Source of the DNA: JBFMCC01 sp037445635
GTDB taxonomy: Bacteria; Chloroflexota; Anaerolineae; Anaerolineales; Villigracilaceae
Assembly (NCBI GenBank): GCA_037445635.1
Contig: JBBIKC010000009.1
Coordinates: 17,560 to 81,559 of the forward strand
Direction of reading: 5' to 3'
DNA: 64,000 nucleotides
The notes beneath the pieces were generated by a model. That model saw nothing but the letters and a program-made list of their open reading frames with translations, was not told the DNA's origin and searched no databases. Both the position numbers and the translations under genes were made by a program. Shown here one piece after another: positions 8,259 to 16,031 of the stretch (positions are counted from its first letter, which is position 1; each line of letters starts with the position of its first letter).

Positions 8259-8281
8259 AATGTATAGGAACAAGATAACAT

Positions 8282-8971
8282 ATGGAAAGTAATAAATCAC
8301 TTTGGGTTGTTGGGGGAATGGGCATAATTCTCGCCTGTTGCTTAGGCATTTTCTTACCTGCGATAAGTATGTTGATATTTCAACTCCTACCTGGTGATAC
8401 TTTTTCGCTTGGACAATTGATCGTGGAATTAATATTGATACCAACGGTTATAGTTGGTTTTATTGCCACAATAATCCAATTTAGAGAAAGCCAAGAGACT
8501 GCAACCCCTCGACTATACTGGGAAACTAAAACTGGAACTCTTGCGAAGGCTATTGACCTTACAATGCCACCAGGAAATGGCAGAGCGCGGACCCCACGAC
8601 TTGTAATCATAAATGAAGGAAAAGCTATTACAACTTGGTATCTAATACAATTCGAAGTCGCTAAAGAGGTTTATCTTAGGGATGCGCCAAGAATTAATAG
8701 ACTTGTGGGGGACATAATAAGCTCACCAACAAGTGATACACATTGGCATTTTGATACCTTACCAGAAAAGCAATTTTTTTCCTTTGTGAGCAATGGCATG
8801 TACGCCTTGTATCCGAAATATACTCAACCACTTGGTGAAATAGATTTCAATTTTTCTGTAGAAGAAAAATATCCCGATAGTTGTACTATTCCATTCGTGA
8901 TTTACACAGATAAAGGAAAAGAGGAAAAAGGCAATTTAAAAATAAGATTTGTAAAGGAAGAGCAGAGATAA
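8282..8971 (+). CDS. Unrecognised AT-rich membrane protein
   Basis: I do not recognise this 229-residue protein. Two hydrophobic segments near the N-terminus (about residues 8-33 and 43-65) predict a hairpin membrane anchor, followed by a soluble domain of about 160 residues with no motif I can name; 'VIINEGKAITTWYLIQFEV' suggests a beta-sandwich-like stretch. The base composition is much more AT-rich than that of the neighbours, and codon choice differs (frequent AAA, ATA, TTA), a sign of recent transfer. AGGAA lies upstream of the ATG. It lies between the TA-like pair and HMG-CoA synthase, in a patch that appears inserted into the mevalonate run. Confidence 0.7.
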   Translation: MESNKSLWVVGGMGIILACCLGIFLPAISMLIFQLLPGDTFSLGQLIVELILIPTVIVGFIATIIQFRESQETATPRLYWETKTGTLAKAIDLTMPPGNGRARTPRLVIINEGKAITTWYLIQFEVAKEVYLRDAPRINRLVGDIISSPTSDTHWHFDTLPEKQFFSFVSNGMYALYPKYTQPLGEIDFNFSVEEKYPDSCTIPFVIYTDKGKEEKGNLKIRFVKEEQR

Positions 8972-9053
8972 ACTCTCGGAAAGAGAAATACTGGATTCCA
9001 ATAAATCTGCAAAAGTAATTGGCATTTTTTAGATACAGGAAAAAAAACACTAA

Positions 9054-10139
9054 ATGACAACCCCACACAATCACACACACTCCCCCACCCTCCTCAAACC
9101 CGCCAAGCCCGTTGGTATCATCGGCTATGGCGCGTACGTTCCGCGATTCCGCCTGCCGGCGAAAGAAGTTGCGCGCGTATGGACCGGCGGCAAAGGCGGA
9201 CTGCCCATCAAGGAGAAAGCCGTCCCCGGGCTGGATGAAGACGTGATCACCATGTCCATTGAAGCGGCGCGCAACGCCATGAAGCGCGCGCAAATTGACC
9301 CGACCGAGCTGCGGGCGGTCTGGGTTGGGTCGGAGTCCCACCCTTATGCGGTGAAACCAACCTCCACCCTGGTCGCGGAAGCGATCGGCGCCGTCCCCAA
9401 CACGCAAGCCGCCGATTGGGAATTCGCCTGCAAGGCCGGCACCGAAGCGCTCGTCGCCGCGATGGGACTGGTCGGCTCGGGCATGGGCAAGTACGCCATG
9501 GCAATCGGCATGGACACCGCGCAAGGCAAACCCGGCGACGCGCTCGAATACACCGCGGGCGCGGGCGGCGGCGCGTACATTCTCGGTCCCGCCGAGGAAT
9601 CGCTGGCGGTCATCAACGCCTCGTATTCGTACGTCACCGACACGCCCGATTTCTGGCGCCGCTCCGACGCGAAGTATCCCGAACATGGCATGCGCTTCAC
9701 AGGCGAGCCTGCTTATTTCAAGCACATCACCGAAGCCGCCACACATCTGATGGAAGCATCCGGCACCACCGCCAAGGATTACAAGTGGGCGGTCTTCCAC
9801 CAGCCCAACACGAAGTTCCCGCAACGCGTCGCCTCGGGGCTCGGCTTCTCGATGGATCAGATTCAGCCCGGGCTGCTCGTCCCTGTGATTGGGAATACGT
9901 ACGCGGGCGCGGCAATGATTGGACTCACCGCGACTCTCGACATCGCCCAACCCGGCGACAGGATCCTCGTCGTTTCATTCGGATCCGGAGCCGGGTCCGA
10001 CGCCTTCGACCTCACCGTTACTGACGCCATCACCGCCCGCGCGGGCCTCGCGCCCAAGACGCAGGAATACATCGCGCGGCGCACCGAGATTGACTACGCC
10101 ACGTATGTGCGCTACCGCGGGAAATTGCAGATGAAGTAA
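9054..10139 (+). CDS. Hydroxymethylglutaryl-CoA synthase, archaeal type
   Basis: HMG-CoA synthase condenses acetyl-CoA with acetoacetyl-CoA. At 361 residues with the start 'KPVGIIGYGAYVPRFRL' it belongs to the archaeal-type family (about 350 aa) rather than the longer eukaryote or Gram-positive MvaS. The acyl-accepting Cys is visible at residue 126 ('EFACKAGTEA') and the catalytic His at 249 ('FHQPNTKFP'); 'GSGAGSDAF' near the end completes the thiolase-superfamily fold. The active site looks intact. In archaea this enzyme forms a complex with a thiolase and a DUF35 protein; homologues of both follow on the same strand here. The ribosome binding site is a modest AGGAAA. Confidence 0.93.
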   Translation: MTTPHNHTHSPTLLKPAKPVGIIGYGAYVPRFRLPAKEVARVWTGGKGGLPIKEKAVPGLDEDVITMSIEAARNAMKRAQIDPTELRAVWVGSESHPYAVKPTSTLVAEAIGAVPNTQAADWEFACKAGTEALVAAMGLVGSGMGKYAMAIGMDTAQGKPGDALEYTAGAGGGAYILGPAEESLAVINASYSYVTDTPDFWRRSDAKYPEHGMRFTGEPAYFKHITEAATHLMEASGTTAKDYKWAVFHQPNTKFPQRVASGLGFSMDQIQPGLLVPVIGNTYAGAAMIGLTATLDIAQPGDRILVVSFGSGAGSDAFDLTVTDAITARAGLAPKTQEYIARRTEIDYATYVRYRGKLQMK

Positions 10140-10140
10140 G

Positions 10141-10222
10141 AACGATATTCGATCATTCGGTATTCGGGGGTCGTCAAATCGGTTTTCCGAATATCGATTC
10201 ACGAGTATCGAAGATCGTTTCG
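10141..10222. repeat. Quasi-palindrome built of ATTCG/CGAATATCGA units
   Basis: The gap between HMG-CoA synthase and the thiolase homologue holds short repeated CGATATTCG/TTCGGTATTCG units, followed by their inverse (CGAATATCGATTC, GAGTATCGAAG). It can form an imperfect long hairpin. No coding potential is seen. Confidence 0.6.
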
Positions 10223-10252
10223 CCATCACTCAACATCATTAGGAATTCTTTT

Positions 10253-11410
10253 ATGCCTGAAGTTATCATTGCCGGGGTAGGTCAAACAGAAGTGGGCGAG
10301 CATTGGGATATTGGTCTGCGCGACCTTGCCTTTGCCGCCATTCAAGACGCCATCAAAGATTCGGGCGGGCTCAGGCCGCAGGCATTGTTCGCCGGTAATA
10401 TGCTCGCGCCAAACCTTTCCCGCCAGGCGCACCTCGGCGTGCTGCTCGCAGATTTTGCCGGGTTGAACGGCATCGAAGCCGTGACGGTCGAAGCCGCGGG
10501 CGCCTCCGGCGGCGCGGCGCTGCGGCAGGGATACCTCGCCGTTGCCAGCGGCATGGTGGATGTGGCGCTGGTGGTCGGCGTGGAAAAGTTTACGGATAAG
10601 GTCGGCGCGGGCGTAGATGAAGCCCTTGCCACTACCGGCGATGCGGATTTTGAATCGGTGCAGGGAATGACTCCCGCAGCGCAAGCCGCGCTGTTGATGA
10701 AACGCTATATGCACGAGTACGGCGTCCCCCCAGATGGCTTTGCCGGCTTTGCCCTCACCGCGCACGCCAACGGCGCAAACAACCCCAACGCCATGTTCCG
10801 CAAAGCCATCAAAGCGGAGACCTACGCCAAAGCCGAGATGGTCAGCGACCCGCTCAACATGTTCGACATGGCGCCCAATGCCGATGGCGCCGCCGCGCTT
10901 CTTTTGACCCGCCGCAGCCTGCTCCCCTCCGAATTTCCGCATCCACTCGTGAAGATTGCCGGCTCCGCCGCGGCCTCGGATACGCTTGCCCTGCACGACC
11001 GCAAGGACATGCTCTACTTCGATACCGCCCAACTTTCGGCGGGCAAAGCGATGAAACAGGCAGGCGTCATCCTCGATGAAATTGATTTCTTCGAGTATCA
11101 CGATACGTTCAGCATCTACGCCGCGCTGCAACTCGAAGCGGTGGGGTTCGCCGTCAAAGGCAAAGGCTGGAAACTTGCCGCGGAGGGCGAGATCGGGCTG
11201 AAGGGCAAAATCCCCTGCGCCACCATGGGCGGGATGAAAGCGCGCGGCTTCGCGGGCGGCGCCGCGGGCGTGTATCAGGCTGTCGAAGCAGTCATCCAGT
11301 TACGAGGTCGGGCTGAAGCGAACCAAATCCCCCAAGCAAAAACGGCGTTGATTCAAAATCTCGGCGGGCCGGCGTCCACAGCCGTGACTCATGTCCTGAC
11401 AGTGAAATGA
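10253..11410 (+). CDS. Thiolase homologue lacking nucleophilic Cys and GHP His
   Basis: A 385-residue protein of the archaeal-type acetoacetyl-CoA thiolase group, recognisable from 'VIIAGVGQTEVGEHW', 'VEAAGASGGAALRQG', 'ASGMVDVALVVGVEK' and 'EYHDTFSIYAAL'. Position 83, where active thiolases carry the nucleophilic Cys in 'EAACASG', is Gly (codon GGC). The 'GHPxGATG' motif near the C-terminus reads 'GFAGGAAG', with Phe 333 replacing the catalytic His. His 283 of the HD-F motif is retained. By family chemistry the protein should not be an ordinary thiolase; it may be a structural partner of HMG-CoA synthase and the DUF35 protein. The fold and reading frame are otherwise undamaged, so it is not an obvious pseudogene. 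The sulfatase start overlaps its stop. Confidence 0.85.
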   Translation: MPEVIIAGVGQTEVGEHWDIGLRDLAFAAIQDAIKDSGGLRPQALFAGNMLAPNLSRQAHLGVLLADFAGLNGIEAVTVEAAGASGGAALRQGYLAVASGMVDVALVVGVEKFTDKVGAGVDEALATTGDADFESVQGMTPAAQAALLMKRYMHEYGVPPDGFAGFALTAHANGANNPNAMFRKAIKAETYAKAEMVSDPLNMFDMAPNADGAAALLLTRRSLLPSEFPHPLVKIAGSAAASDTLALHDRKDMLYFDTAQLSAGKAMKQAGVILDEIDFFEYHDTFSIYAALQLEAVGFAVKGKGWKLAAEGEIGLKGKIPCATMGGMKARGFAGGAAGVYQAVEAVIQLRGRAEANQIPQAKTALIQNLGGPASTAVTHVLTVK

Positions 11411-12957
11411 TGGGATTCGCGATGACAAGGAATCCCTTGAAGGCTTTGCACATCGGCGTTCTCGCAGTGATGGTCCTTACTCTCGTGTCGTGCGGCGGGG
11501 AGAACATCCCCTCTTCAGAAAACGGCCGTCCTAACATCGTCCTGATTCTGACCGACGACATGACGCTCGCCGATCTCGAATATATGGCTGAGACGAAGAG
11601 GTTGATCGGCGAACAGGGCACGACCTTCGACCAGTTCCTTGTCAGTATGTCGTTGTGCTGTCCCTCGCGGGTGTGCATCCTGCGCGGGCAGTATCCGCAC
11701 AATTCGCAGATTGTCGGCAACAAGCCGCCCGCTGGCGGATTCCAAATGGTGTACCAACTCGGGCTGGAAGAATCGACCGTGGCCGTCTGGTTGCAGGATG
11801 CAGGATATCGGACCGCGCTGATTGGGAAATATCTCAATGGTTATCCTGCAACGGCAACCCCAACCTACATCCCGCCCGGCTGGGACGAATGGTACGTCCC
11901 TGCGGGCGACGAGTTGATGAACGATTTTGCCTATCAGGGTTTCAATTATTTCCTGAATGAGAACGGCAAGATCGTGGATTACGGCTACGCTCCCGAAGAT
12001 TACACAACGGACGTGTTCGCCGGGAAGGCCGTTGACTTCATTCATCAAAGCAGTCAGGACAGCCAGCCATTCTTCCTCTACACGGCGACCTATGCTCCGC
12101 ACCGGCCGAGCGTCCCCGCACCGCGTCACGCCGGCCTGTTCGAGGATATCCAATTACCGGCCTCGCCCTCGATCAACGAAGAGGACATCAGCGACAAGTC
12201 GCGGTTCTTTGGCCGAAATCCCTTGCTCACCGACGAACAGGTCGATGATCTGCGCCAGCAGTATCGTCTGCGCATCCAGTCCCTGCAGGCAGTGGATGAA
12301 ATGGTGGCAAAGATTTATGCCGCGCTCGAAGAGGCGGGTCAACTGGACAATACCTACATCTTCTTCACGTCAGATAACGGCTATCACCTGGGCGAGCACC
12401 GCCTGCTGGCAGGGAAGAACACCCCCTTCGAAGAGGACATCCGCGTCCCGCTTCTCGTCCGCGGGCCCGGCATTAAGGCCGGGACAGTGATCGGAAAATT
12501 GGCCAGCAACATTGACCTGGCGCCGACGATTGCGGAACTGGCCGGTGTTGTCCCGCCCGATTTCGTGGACGGCCGCTCGCTGGTGCCTCTTCTAAAAAAC
12601 AGGATCATCTTCTCGTGGCGGGACGGACTCCTCATCCGGAGGGAGGCGAGCATTGACGAAACGGTCTGGCTGGACCCGGTCTCGGTCCTCGGACCCCAGG
12701 GCGAGGTCGAACCCCTGGACTCCATCTACGATGCCAAGGCTGGCGGTCAGTTCATTGCCCTGAGGACCTCTGACTACACGTACGTGGAATTCAAAAACGG
12801 CGACAAGGAACTTTACGACTTGAGAAATGACCCTTATCAGTTGGAGAACATCTACGAAACCGCCGACCCCAAATTCCTGCACGAACTGCATGAGTGGTTG
12901 AAAAAACTGAAGGATTGCAGGGCCGATACCTGCCGGGAATATGATACCGAGCCATGA
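11407..12957 (+). CDS. Sulfatase family lipoprotein
   Basis: A 516-residue sulfatase, predicted to hydrolyse sulfate esters outside the cytoplasmic membrane. The signal peptide ends in the lipobox 'LVSC' (Cys 29), so it is lipid-anchored. 'RPNIVLILTDDM' supplies the metal-binding Asp pair. 'CCPSRVCILRG' (84-94) is the formylglycine motif with Cys 84 as the residue to be oxidised; 'FTSDNGYHLGEHRL' carries the second metal-binding cluster. It resembles glucosamine-6-sulfatase-like and choline-sulfatase-like members, but the substrate cannot be told. It starts at or near the thiolase stop (ATG at 11407; 11410 and 11422 are alternatives), so it is probably co-transcribed with mevalonate genes, an unexpected neighbour. 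No formylglycine-generating enzyme is seen in the window. Confidence 0.88.
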   Translation: MMGFAMTRNPLKALHIGVLAVMVLTLVSCGGENIPSSENGRPNIVLILTDDMTLADLEYMAETKRLIGEQGTTFDQFLVSMSLCCPSRVCILRGQYPHNSQIVGNKPPAGGFQMVYQLGLEESTVAVWLQDAGYRTALIGKYLNGYPATATPTYIPPGWDEWYVPAGDELMNDFAYQGFNYFLNENGKIVDYGYAPEDYTTDVFAGKAVDFIHQSSQDSQPFFLYTATYAPHRPSVPAPRHAGLFEDIQLPASPSINEEDISDKSRFFGRNPLLTDEQVDDLRQQYRLRIQSLQAVDEMVAKIYAALEEAGQLDNTYIFFTSDNGYHLGEHRLLAGKNTPFEEDIRVPLLVRGPGIKAGTVIGKLASNIDLAPTIAELAGVVPPDFVDGRSLVPLLKNRIIFSWRDGLLIRREASIDETVWLDPVSVLGPQGEVEPLDSIYDAKAGGQFIALRTSDYTYVEFKNGDKELYDLRNDPYQLENIYETADPKFLHELHEWLKKLKDCRADTCREYDTEP

Positions 12958-12963
12958 CAAAGT

Positions 12964-12995
12964 CTATCAACTTCGGAATGAACAAAGTTTGATAG
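12964..12995. repeat. Weak inverted repeat after the sulfatase gene
   Basis: CTATCAA (12964-12970) pairs with TTGATAG (12989-12995), extended by three pairs with one bulge. It lies just after the sulfatase stop and could be a weak terminator or operator. A poor promoter match (TTGAGA 12999-13004, 17 bases, TACGCT) follows before the DUF35 gene. Confidence 0.35.
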
Positions 12996-13059
12996 TTCTT
13001 GAGAGTCGCGCGGAATAGAATTACGCTTGCAATAAGATAAGGACAACCAAGGAGTTCGA

Positions 13060-13464
13060 ATGGAAATCCCGCGACATTGGCGCCTCAAGAAACAACGCTA
13101 CGGACTGGTCGGCGAGATCTGCCCGCATTGCGATGCAAAGATCTTCCCTCCGCGCGATATTTGCCCGAACTGCGGCGATGAAGCCAAAGAACTTTATACC
13201 TTCAGCGGAAAAGGCGAAGTGTATTCCTACACCACCGTCTATGAGGCGCCTGCCGGCTACGAAGCCAACGCCCCCTACACGGTCGCGCTGATCAAACTGG
13301 AGGAGGGACCGATGGTCACTGCCCAATTGACCGACGTGGACAACGACCAGGTGGAAATCGGCATGCCCGTCGAGATGGTGACGCGCAAAGTGCGCAACGA
13401 CGGCGACGAGAGAGGGCTTATTGTATACGGGTATAAATTTAGAAAACGTGTAGTCGCCGCATAA
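13060..13464 (+). CDS. DUF35 / Zn-ribbon OB-fold protein of the HMG-CoA synthase complex
   Basis: A 134-residue DUF35 protein: an N-terminal rubredoxin-like zinc ribbon with 'CPHC' and 'CPNC' (about residues 22-40) and a C-terminal OB-fold ('YSYTTVYEAPAGYEANAPY' onward). In archaea this family bridges acetoacetyl-CoA thiolase and HMG-CoA synthase and helps pass the intermediate between them. Its place at the end of the mevalonate run fits that role, although the thiolase homologue here lacks its catalytic residues. A clear AAGGAGT lies ahead of the ATG. Length and both cysteine pairs are as expected. It is followed by a strong terminator. Confidence 0.9.
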   Translation: MEIPRHWRLKKQRYGLVGEICPHCDAKIFPPRDICPNCGDEAKELYTFSGKGEVYSYTTVYEAPAGYEANAPYTVALIKLEEGPMVTAQLTDVDNDQVEIGMPVEMVTRKVRNDGDERGLIVYGYKFRKRVVAA

Positions 13465-13513
13465 ATTCCACAGCAACTTACCGAATCCAACCTGCAAATC
13501 CAACAGATTTGCC

Positions 13514-13549
13514 AAGAAAACCCTGAATTTTTTCAGGGTTTTCTTTTTT
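13514..13549 (+). terminator. Intrinsic terminator after the mevalonate run
   Basis: A perfect 12-bp stem (13516-13527 with 13532-13543) with a four-T loop is followed by TTTTTT. This is the clear end of the transcript that contains the DUF35 gene. Confidence 0.9.
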
Positions 13550-13554
13550 CCCAC

Positions 13555-13583
13555 TTGACTCGCAACCTTTTTTCATGTATGCT
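13555..13583 (+). promoter_or_regulatory. Sigma-70-type promoter of the MFS gene
   Basis: TTGACT (13555-13560), a 17-base spacer and TATGCT (13578-13583) form a good vegetative promoter just after the upstream terminator and about 60 bases before the transporter start. Confidence 0.65.
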
Positions 13584-13595
13584 GTTTTAACTAAT

Positions 13596-13611
13596 GTTCA
13601 ATAAATTGAAC
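13596..13611. promoter_or_regulatory. Perfect 16-bp palindrome, candidate operator
   Basis: GTTCAATAAATTGAAC is a perfect palindrome (two 7-base arms and a 2-base centre) lying about 12 bases after the -10, across the expected early transcribed region. This is typical of a repressor site of the TetR or GntR kind. A TetR gene is encoded at 21763, but any link is speculative. Confidence 0.5.
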
Positions 13612-13641
13612 AATTGTACAAACCACACAGGAGAAGAGAAA

Positions 13642-14967
13642 ATGTCCCACATCAAGTTGAGTTGGCGCAACATCGTTATCGCGGCGACCCTGCCCGCCGT
13701 GATGGAAGTCATCTGGCAGTTGTACAACACCTACGTCCCCGTCTATTTGCAGGCGGGCAACCCCGCCTTTGCCGAAGCGGGCGCGACCACCGTCGGCTTC
13801 GGTCTCGGACCCGCGCTGACGGGTTTCATCCTCGTCTTCGATAACATCGCGGGCTTGTTCATCAGCCCCCTCGTCGGCGCGTGGAGCGACAGCCTGCGCT
13901 CGAAATGGGGTCGCCGTATGCCCTTCATCCTCTTTGGCATTCCCGTTGCCGTCGCCGCCTTCATCTTCATCCCGCTTATCCCCATGGGCATTGCCCCCGA
14001 ACTCAACGGGCAGACAGGTCAACTGACGGGCTTGCTCATTCCCTTCATCATTTCGCTTTTCCTCGTCCTCATCGCTTTCGCAGTTGTGCGCCCTGTTGCC
14101 GATGTCCTCATGTTTGACGTGACGCCCTCGCCTCAACGCGCCACCGCCAACGGGATTGCAGGCGCGATTGCAGGTCTGCTGGTGGTGATTACCGCCCTGG
14201 CTGGAGCCGCTCTCTACGACGTGTACGGACCGCTTCCTTTCTGGATTGCGGCTGGTCTTGCGCTTCTAATCTTTTTCCTCACCTGGGCATTTGTCAAAGA
14301 ACCCGAAGAACTCGCAAGCGCAAAAGAACTCGCGGGCGAGTCATTCAACCTGAAAGGCATTGTCAAATTCCTGCGCGACCAACCTGTTGAAAATCGAAAC
14401 AGTTTGATTTTCCTGCTGCTCAGCAATTTGCTCGCCTATGTTGCCCTCGCCCAAATGCAAGCCTTCCTCAGTTCCTACGGCGTGTTTGCCCTCGGCATGG
14501 AGGAATCTTCCGCCGCCATGCTGGTTGCCATACCCGCGTTGGCGTTTATGGTGATGGCTGTGCCTTCGGGTTTGATCTCGAACAAAATCGGACGCAAGAA
14601 CACCCAAATCATCGGCTTGGTCGGCTACGCCATCGGCGCGCTCGTCATTTATCTCTTCCCCGACGCGACCATGCTCAACGTGGGTCTGCTCATCTGCGGC
14701 TTGACCTGGCCCCTCGCCAACGTTGTCCAAGTTGCAATGATCGTGGACAGCGCCCCCGTCGAAACGCTGATGGGGACTTACACAGGCTTGCGCCAAATTG
14801 CCGTAACCCTCGGCTTTATCATTGGACCTGTCATCGGCGGTGGTCTCGTCGAAGCCATGGGCAACAACTACCGCTGGGTCTGGCTCATCATGTTCGTCTT
14901 CCTCGTCCTCGCCACGGTTGCAATTTTCCCTGTGACGAAGGGTGAAGCGAAGAAGGAAGCGGCGTAA
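13642..14967 (+). CDS. MFS transporter, SLC45/GPH-like
   Basis: A 441-residue polytopic membrane protein with about 12 hydrophobic segments. 'GAWSDSLRSKWGRRMPFIL' between the second and third helices is the MFS loop-2/3 motif, in the form seen in the sucrose/maltose (SLC45) and GPH cation symporter groups; a second copy, 'SNKIGRKNTQIIG', follows the mid-point. It probably carries a sugar or similar small solute with H+ or Na+; the substrate is not deducible. The ATG at 13642 has AGGAGAAG upstream, so the longer reading from 13594 is rejected. It has its own promoter with a palindromic operator-like site and precedes a serine hydrolase gene by a short repeat. Confidence 0.85.
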   Translation: MSHIKLSWRNIVIAATLPAVMEVIWQLYNTYVPVYLQAGNPAFAEAGATTVGFGLGPALTGFILVFDNIAGLFISPLVGAWSDSLRSKWGRRMPFILFGIPVAVAAFIFIPLIPMGIAPELNGQTGQLTGLLIPFIISLFLVLIAFAVVRPVADVLMFDVTPSPQRATANGIAGAIAGLLVVITALAGAALYDVYGPLPFWIAAGLALLIFFLTWAFVKEPEELASAKELAGESFNLKGIVKFLRDQPVENRNSLIFLLLSNLLAYVALAQMQAFLSSYGVFALGMEESSAAMLVAIPALAFMVMAVPSGLISNKIGRKNTQIIGLVGYAIGALVIYLFPDATMLNVGLLICGLTWPLANVVQVAMIVDSAPVETLMGTYTGLRQIAVTLGFIIGPVIGGGLVEAMGNNYRWVWLIMFVFLVLATVAIFPVTKGEAKKEAA

Positions 14968-14969
14968 CA

Positions 14970-15026
14970 ATTACCAGTTACCAATTACCAATCTCGTAAG
15001 TAGTGATTGGTGATTGGTAATTTTCA
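14970..15026. repeat. Quasi-palindrome of TTACCAATTACCAAT units
   Basis: Short ACCAGTTACCAATTACCAATC units are followed after about ten bases by the inverse GATTGGTGATTGGTAATT. It can fold as a long hairpin filling almost the whole gap between the transporter and the following hydrolase gene. Confidence 0.75.
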
Positions 15027-15029
15027 ACC

Positions 15030-15983
15030 ATGACCATCGTCTTGCAAGTCCTCCTCGCCGTTCTCGTCCTCGTCTTGCTCTACGCGGCACACGCCAACCA
15101 CGCCTACAAGCGCGTCCTGCCACAATCCCGCCCATGCGTGGACTGCGCCACTCCTGCCCACGTCAACGGCTATGACTTGTACTACCGCGAACTCGGCACG
15201 GATAAGGGGCTGCCGCCCGTCATCCTCGTCCACGGCGGACCTGGGCACTCGAGCCTGAGTTTCAAGAACGGATTCGACTTCCTTGCCGAAGAGACGCGCG
15301 TCATCTTCTACGACCAGCGTGGTTCGGGCAATTCGCAAATCAAGCCCAATCCCGCAGACTACACCATTGAGCAGTTGGTGGAAGAACTCGAAGCCCTGCG
15401 CCGTGACGTGGTCAAAGCGGACAAGGTTATCCTCGTCGGTCATTCCTTCGGCAGCGCGTTGGTTCAGCGATATGCGCTCAAATATCCCGAACACGTCGAG
15501 AAGATGGTCATCGCAGGCGGGATTCGAATCAACAACGGCATGAACAATCGCTTCGTCTGGAAGTGGTTCGGTCCCGCGCTCTACTCCACCGCAATGGGAT
15601 TCCCACCCGCCGACCCCGCCGCCGCAGACGCTTGGTCACTGCAATCCGCTGAAAAAGATAACCCCAGCCGCCTGTTCGATAAAACGAATACGAAAATTCT
15701 CGAAGACACAGGCACCATGACCTTCGCTCCGTGGCTTCAAATTTCGCTTTCGATTACGGGCTACGACTACAAAGCAGAACTCAGCCAACTGCAAACGCCC
15801 ACCCTTTTCATCTACGGCACAGCGGATTCACCCTACACAGGCAAACCCGTCGCCGATGAACTCTGCGCCACCCTGCCCAACTGCCAATCCATAGAATTCA
15901 CCCAAAGCGGACACTGGGCATTCCTCGAAGAACCAGAAAAGTTTCAACAAGTCATCACCAATTTCCTAATTCCTAATTCCTAA
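15030..15983 (+). CDS. Alpha/beta hydrolase, proline iminopeptidase-like (S33)
   Basis: A 317-residue serine hydrolase with an N-terminal hydrophobic segment (about residues 2-20), so it is membrane-anchored or secreted. 'HGGPGHSS' is the oxyanion-side motif of the proline iminopeptidase family; 'FYDQRGSGNSQ' and the nucleophile elbow 'VGHSFGSAL' are also typical. The catalytic His is in 'QSGHWAFLEEPE' near the C-terminus. It probably removes N-terminal Pro or similar residues from short peptides, in line with the CocE/S15-type hydrolase that follows. The start has no strong ribosome binding site. The C-terminus ends in a TTCCTAATTCC tract that continues as repeat DNA. Confidence 0.82.
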   Translation: MTIVLQVLLAVLVLVLLYAAHANHAYKRVLPQSRPCVDCATPAHVNGYDLYYRELGTDKGLPPVILVHGGPGHSSLSFKNGFDFLAEETRVIFYDQRGSGNSQIKPNPADYTIEQLVEELEALRRDVVKADKVILVGHSFGSALVQRYALKYPEHVEKMVIAGGIRINNGMNNRFVWKWFGPALYSTAMGFPPADPAAADAWSLQSAEKDNPSRLFDKTNTKILEDTGTMTFAPWLQISLSITGYDYKAELSQLQTPTLFIYGTADSPYTGKPVADELCATLPNCQSIEFTQSGHWAFLEEPEKFQQVITNFLIPNS

Positions 15984-16030
15984 TCCCTAATCCCCAATTC
16001 CGCATTCATCATTCTGCATTCTTCATTCCC
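15962..16030. repeat. Degenerate TTCCTAA / TTCATTC tract
   Basis: A pyrimidine-rich tract of degenerate 7-8 base units (ATTCCTAATTCCTAATCCC, then ATTCTGCATTCTTCATTC) fills the gap and overlaps the last codons of the preceding gene. Unlike most other gap elements here, it has no visible inverted partner. Confidence 0.55.
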
Positions 16031-16031
16031 A

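Noticed and set aside
8886..9950. 354-codon open frame opposite HMG-CoA synthase
   Set aside because: It is a high-GC antisense shadow of a well-recognised gene; its composition (many Arg, Gly and His) is typical of a mirror frame and it has no recognisable motif.
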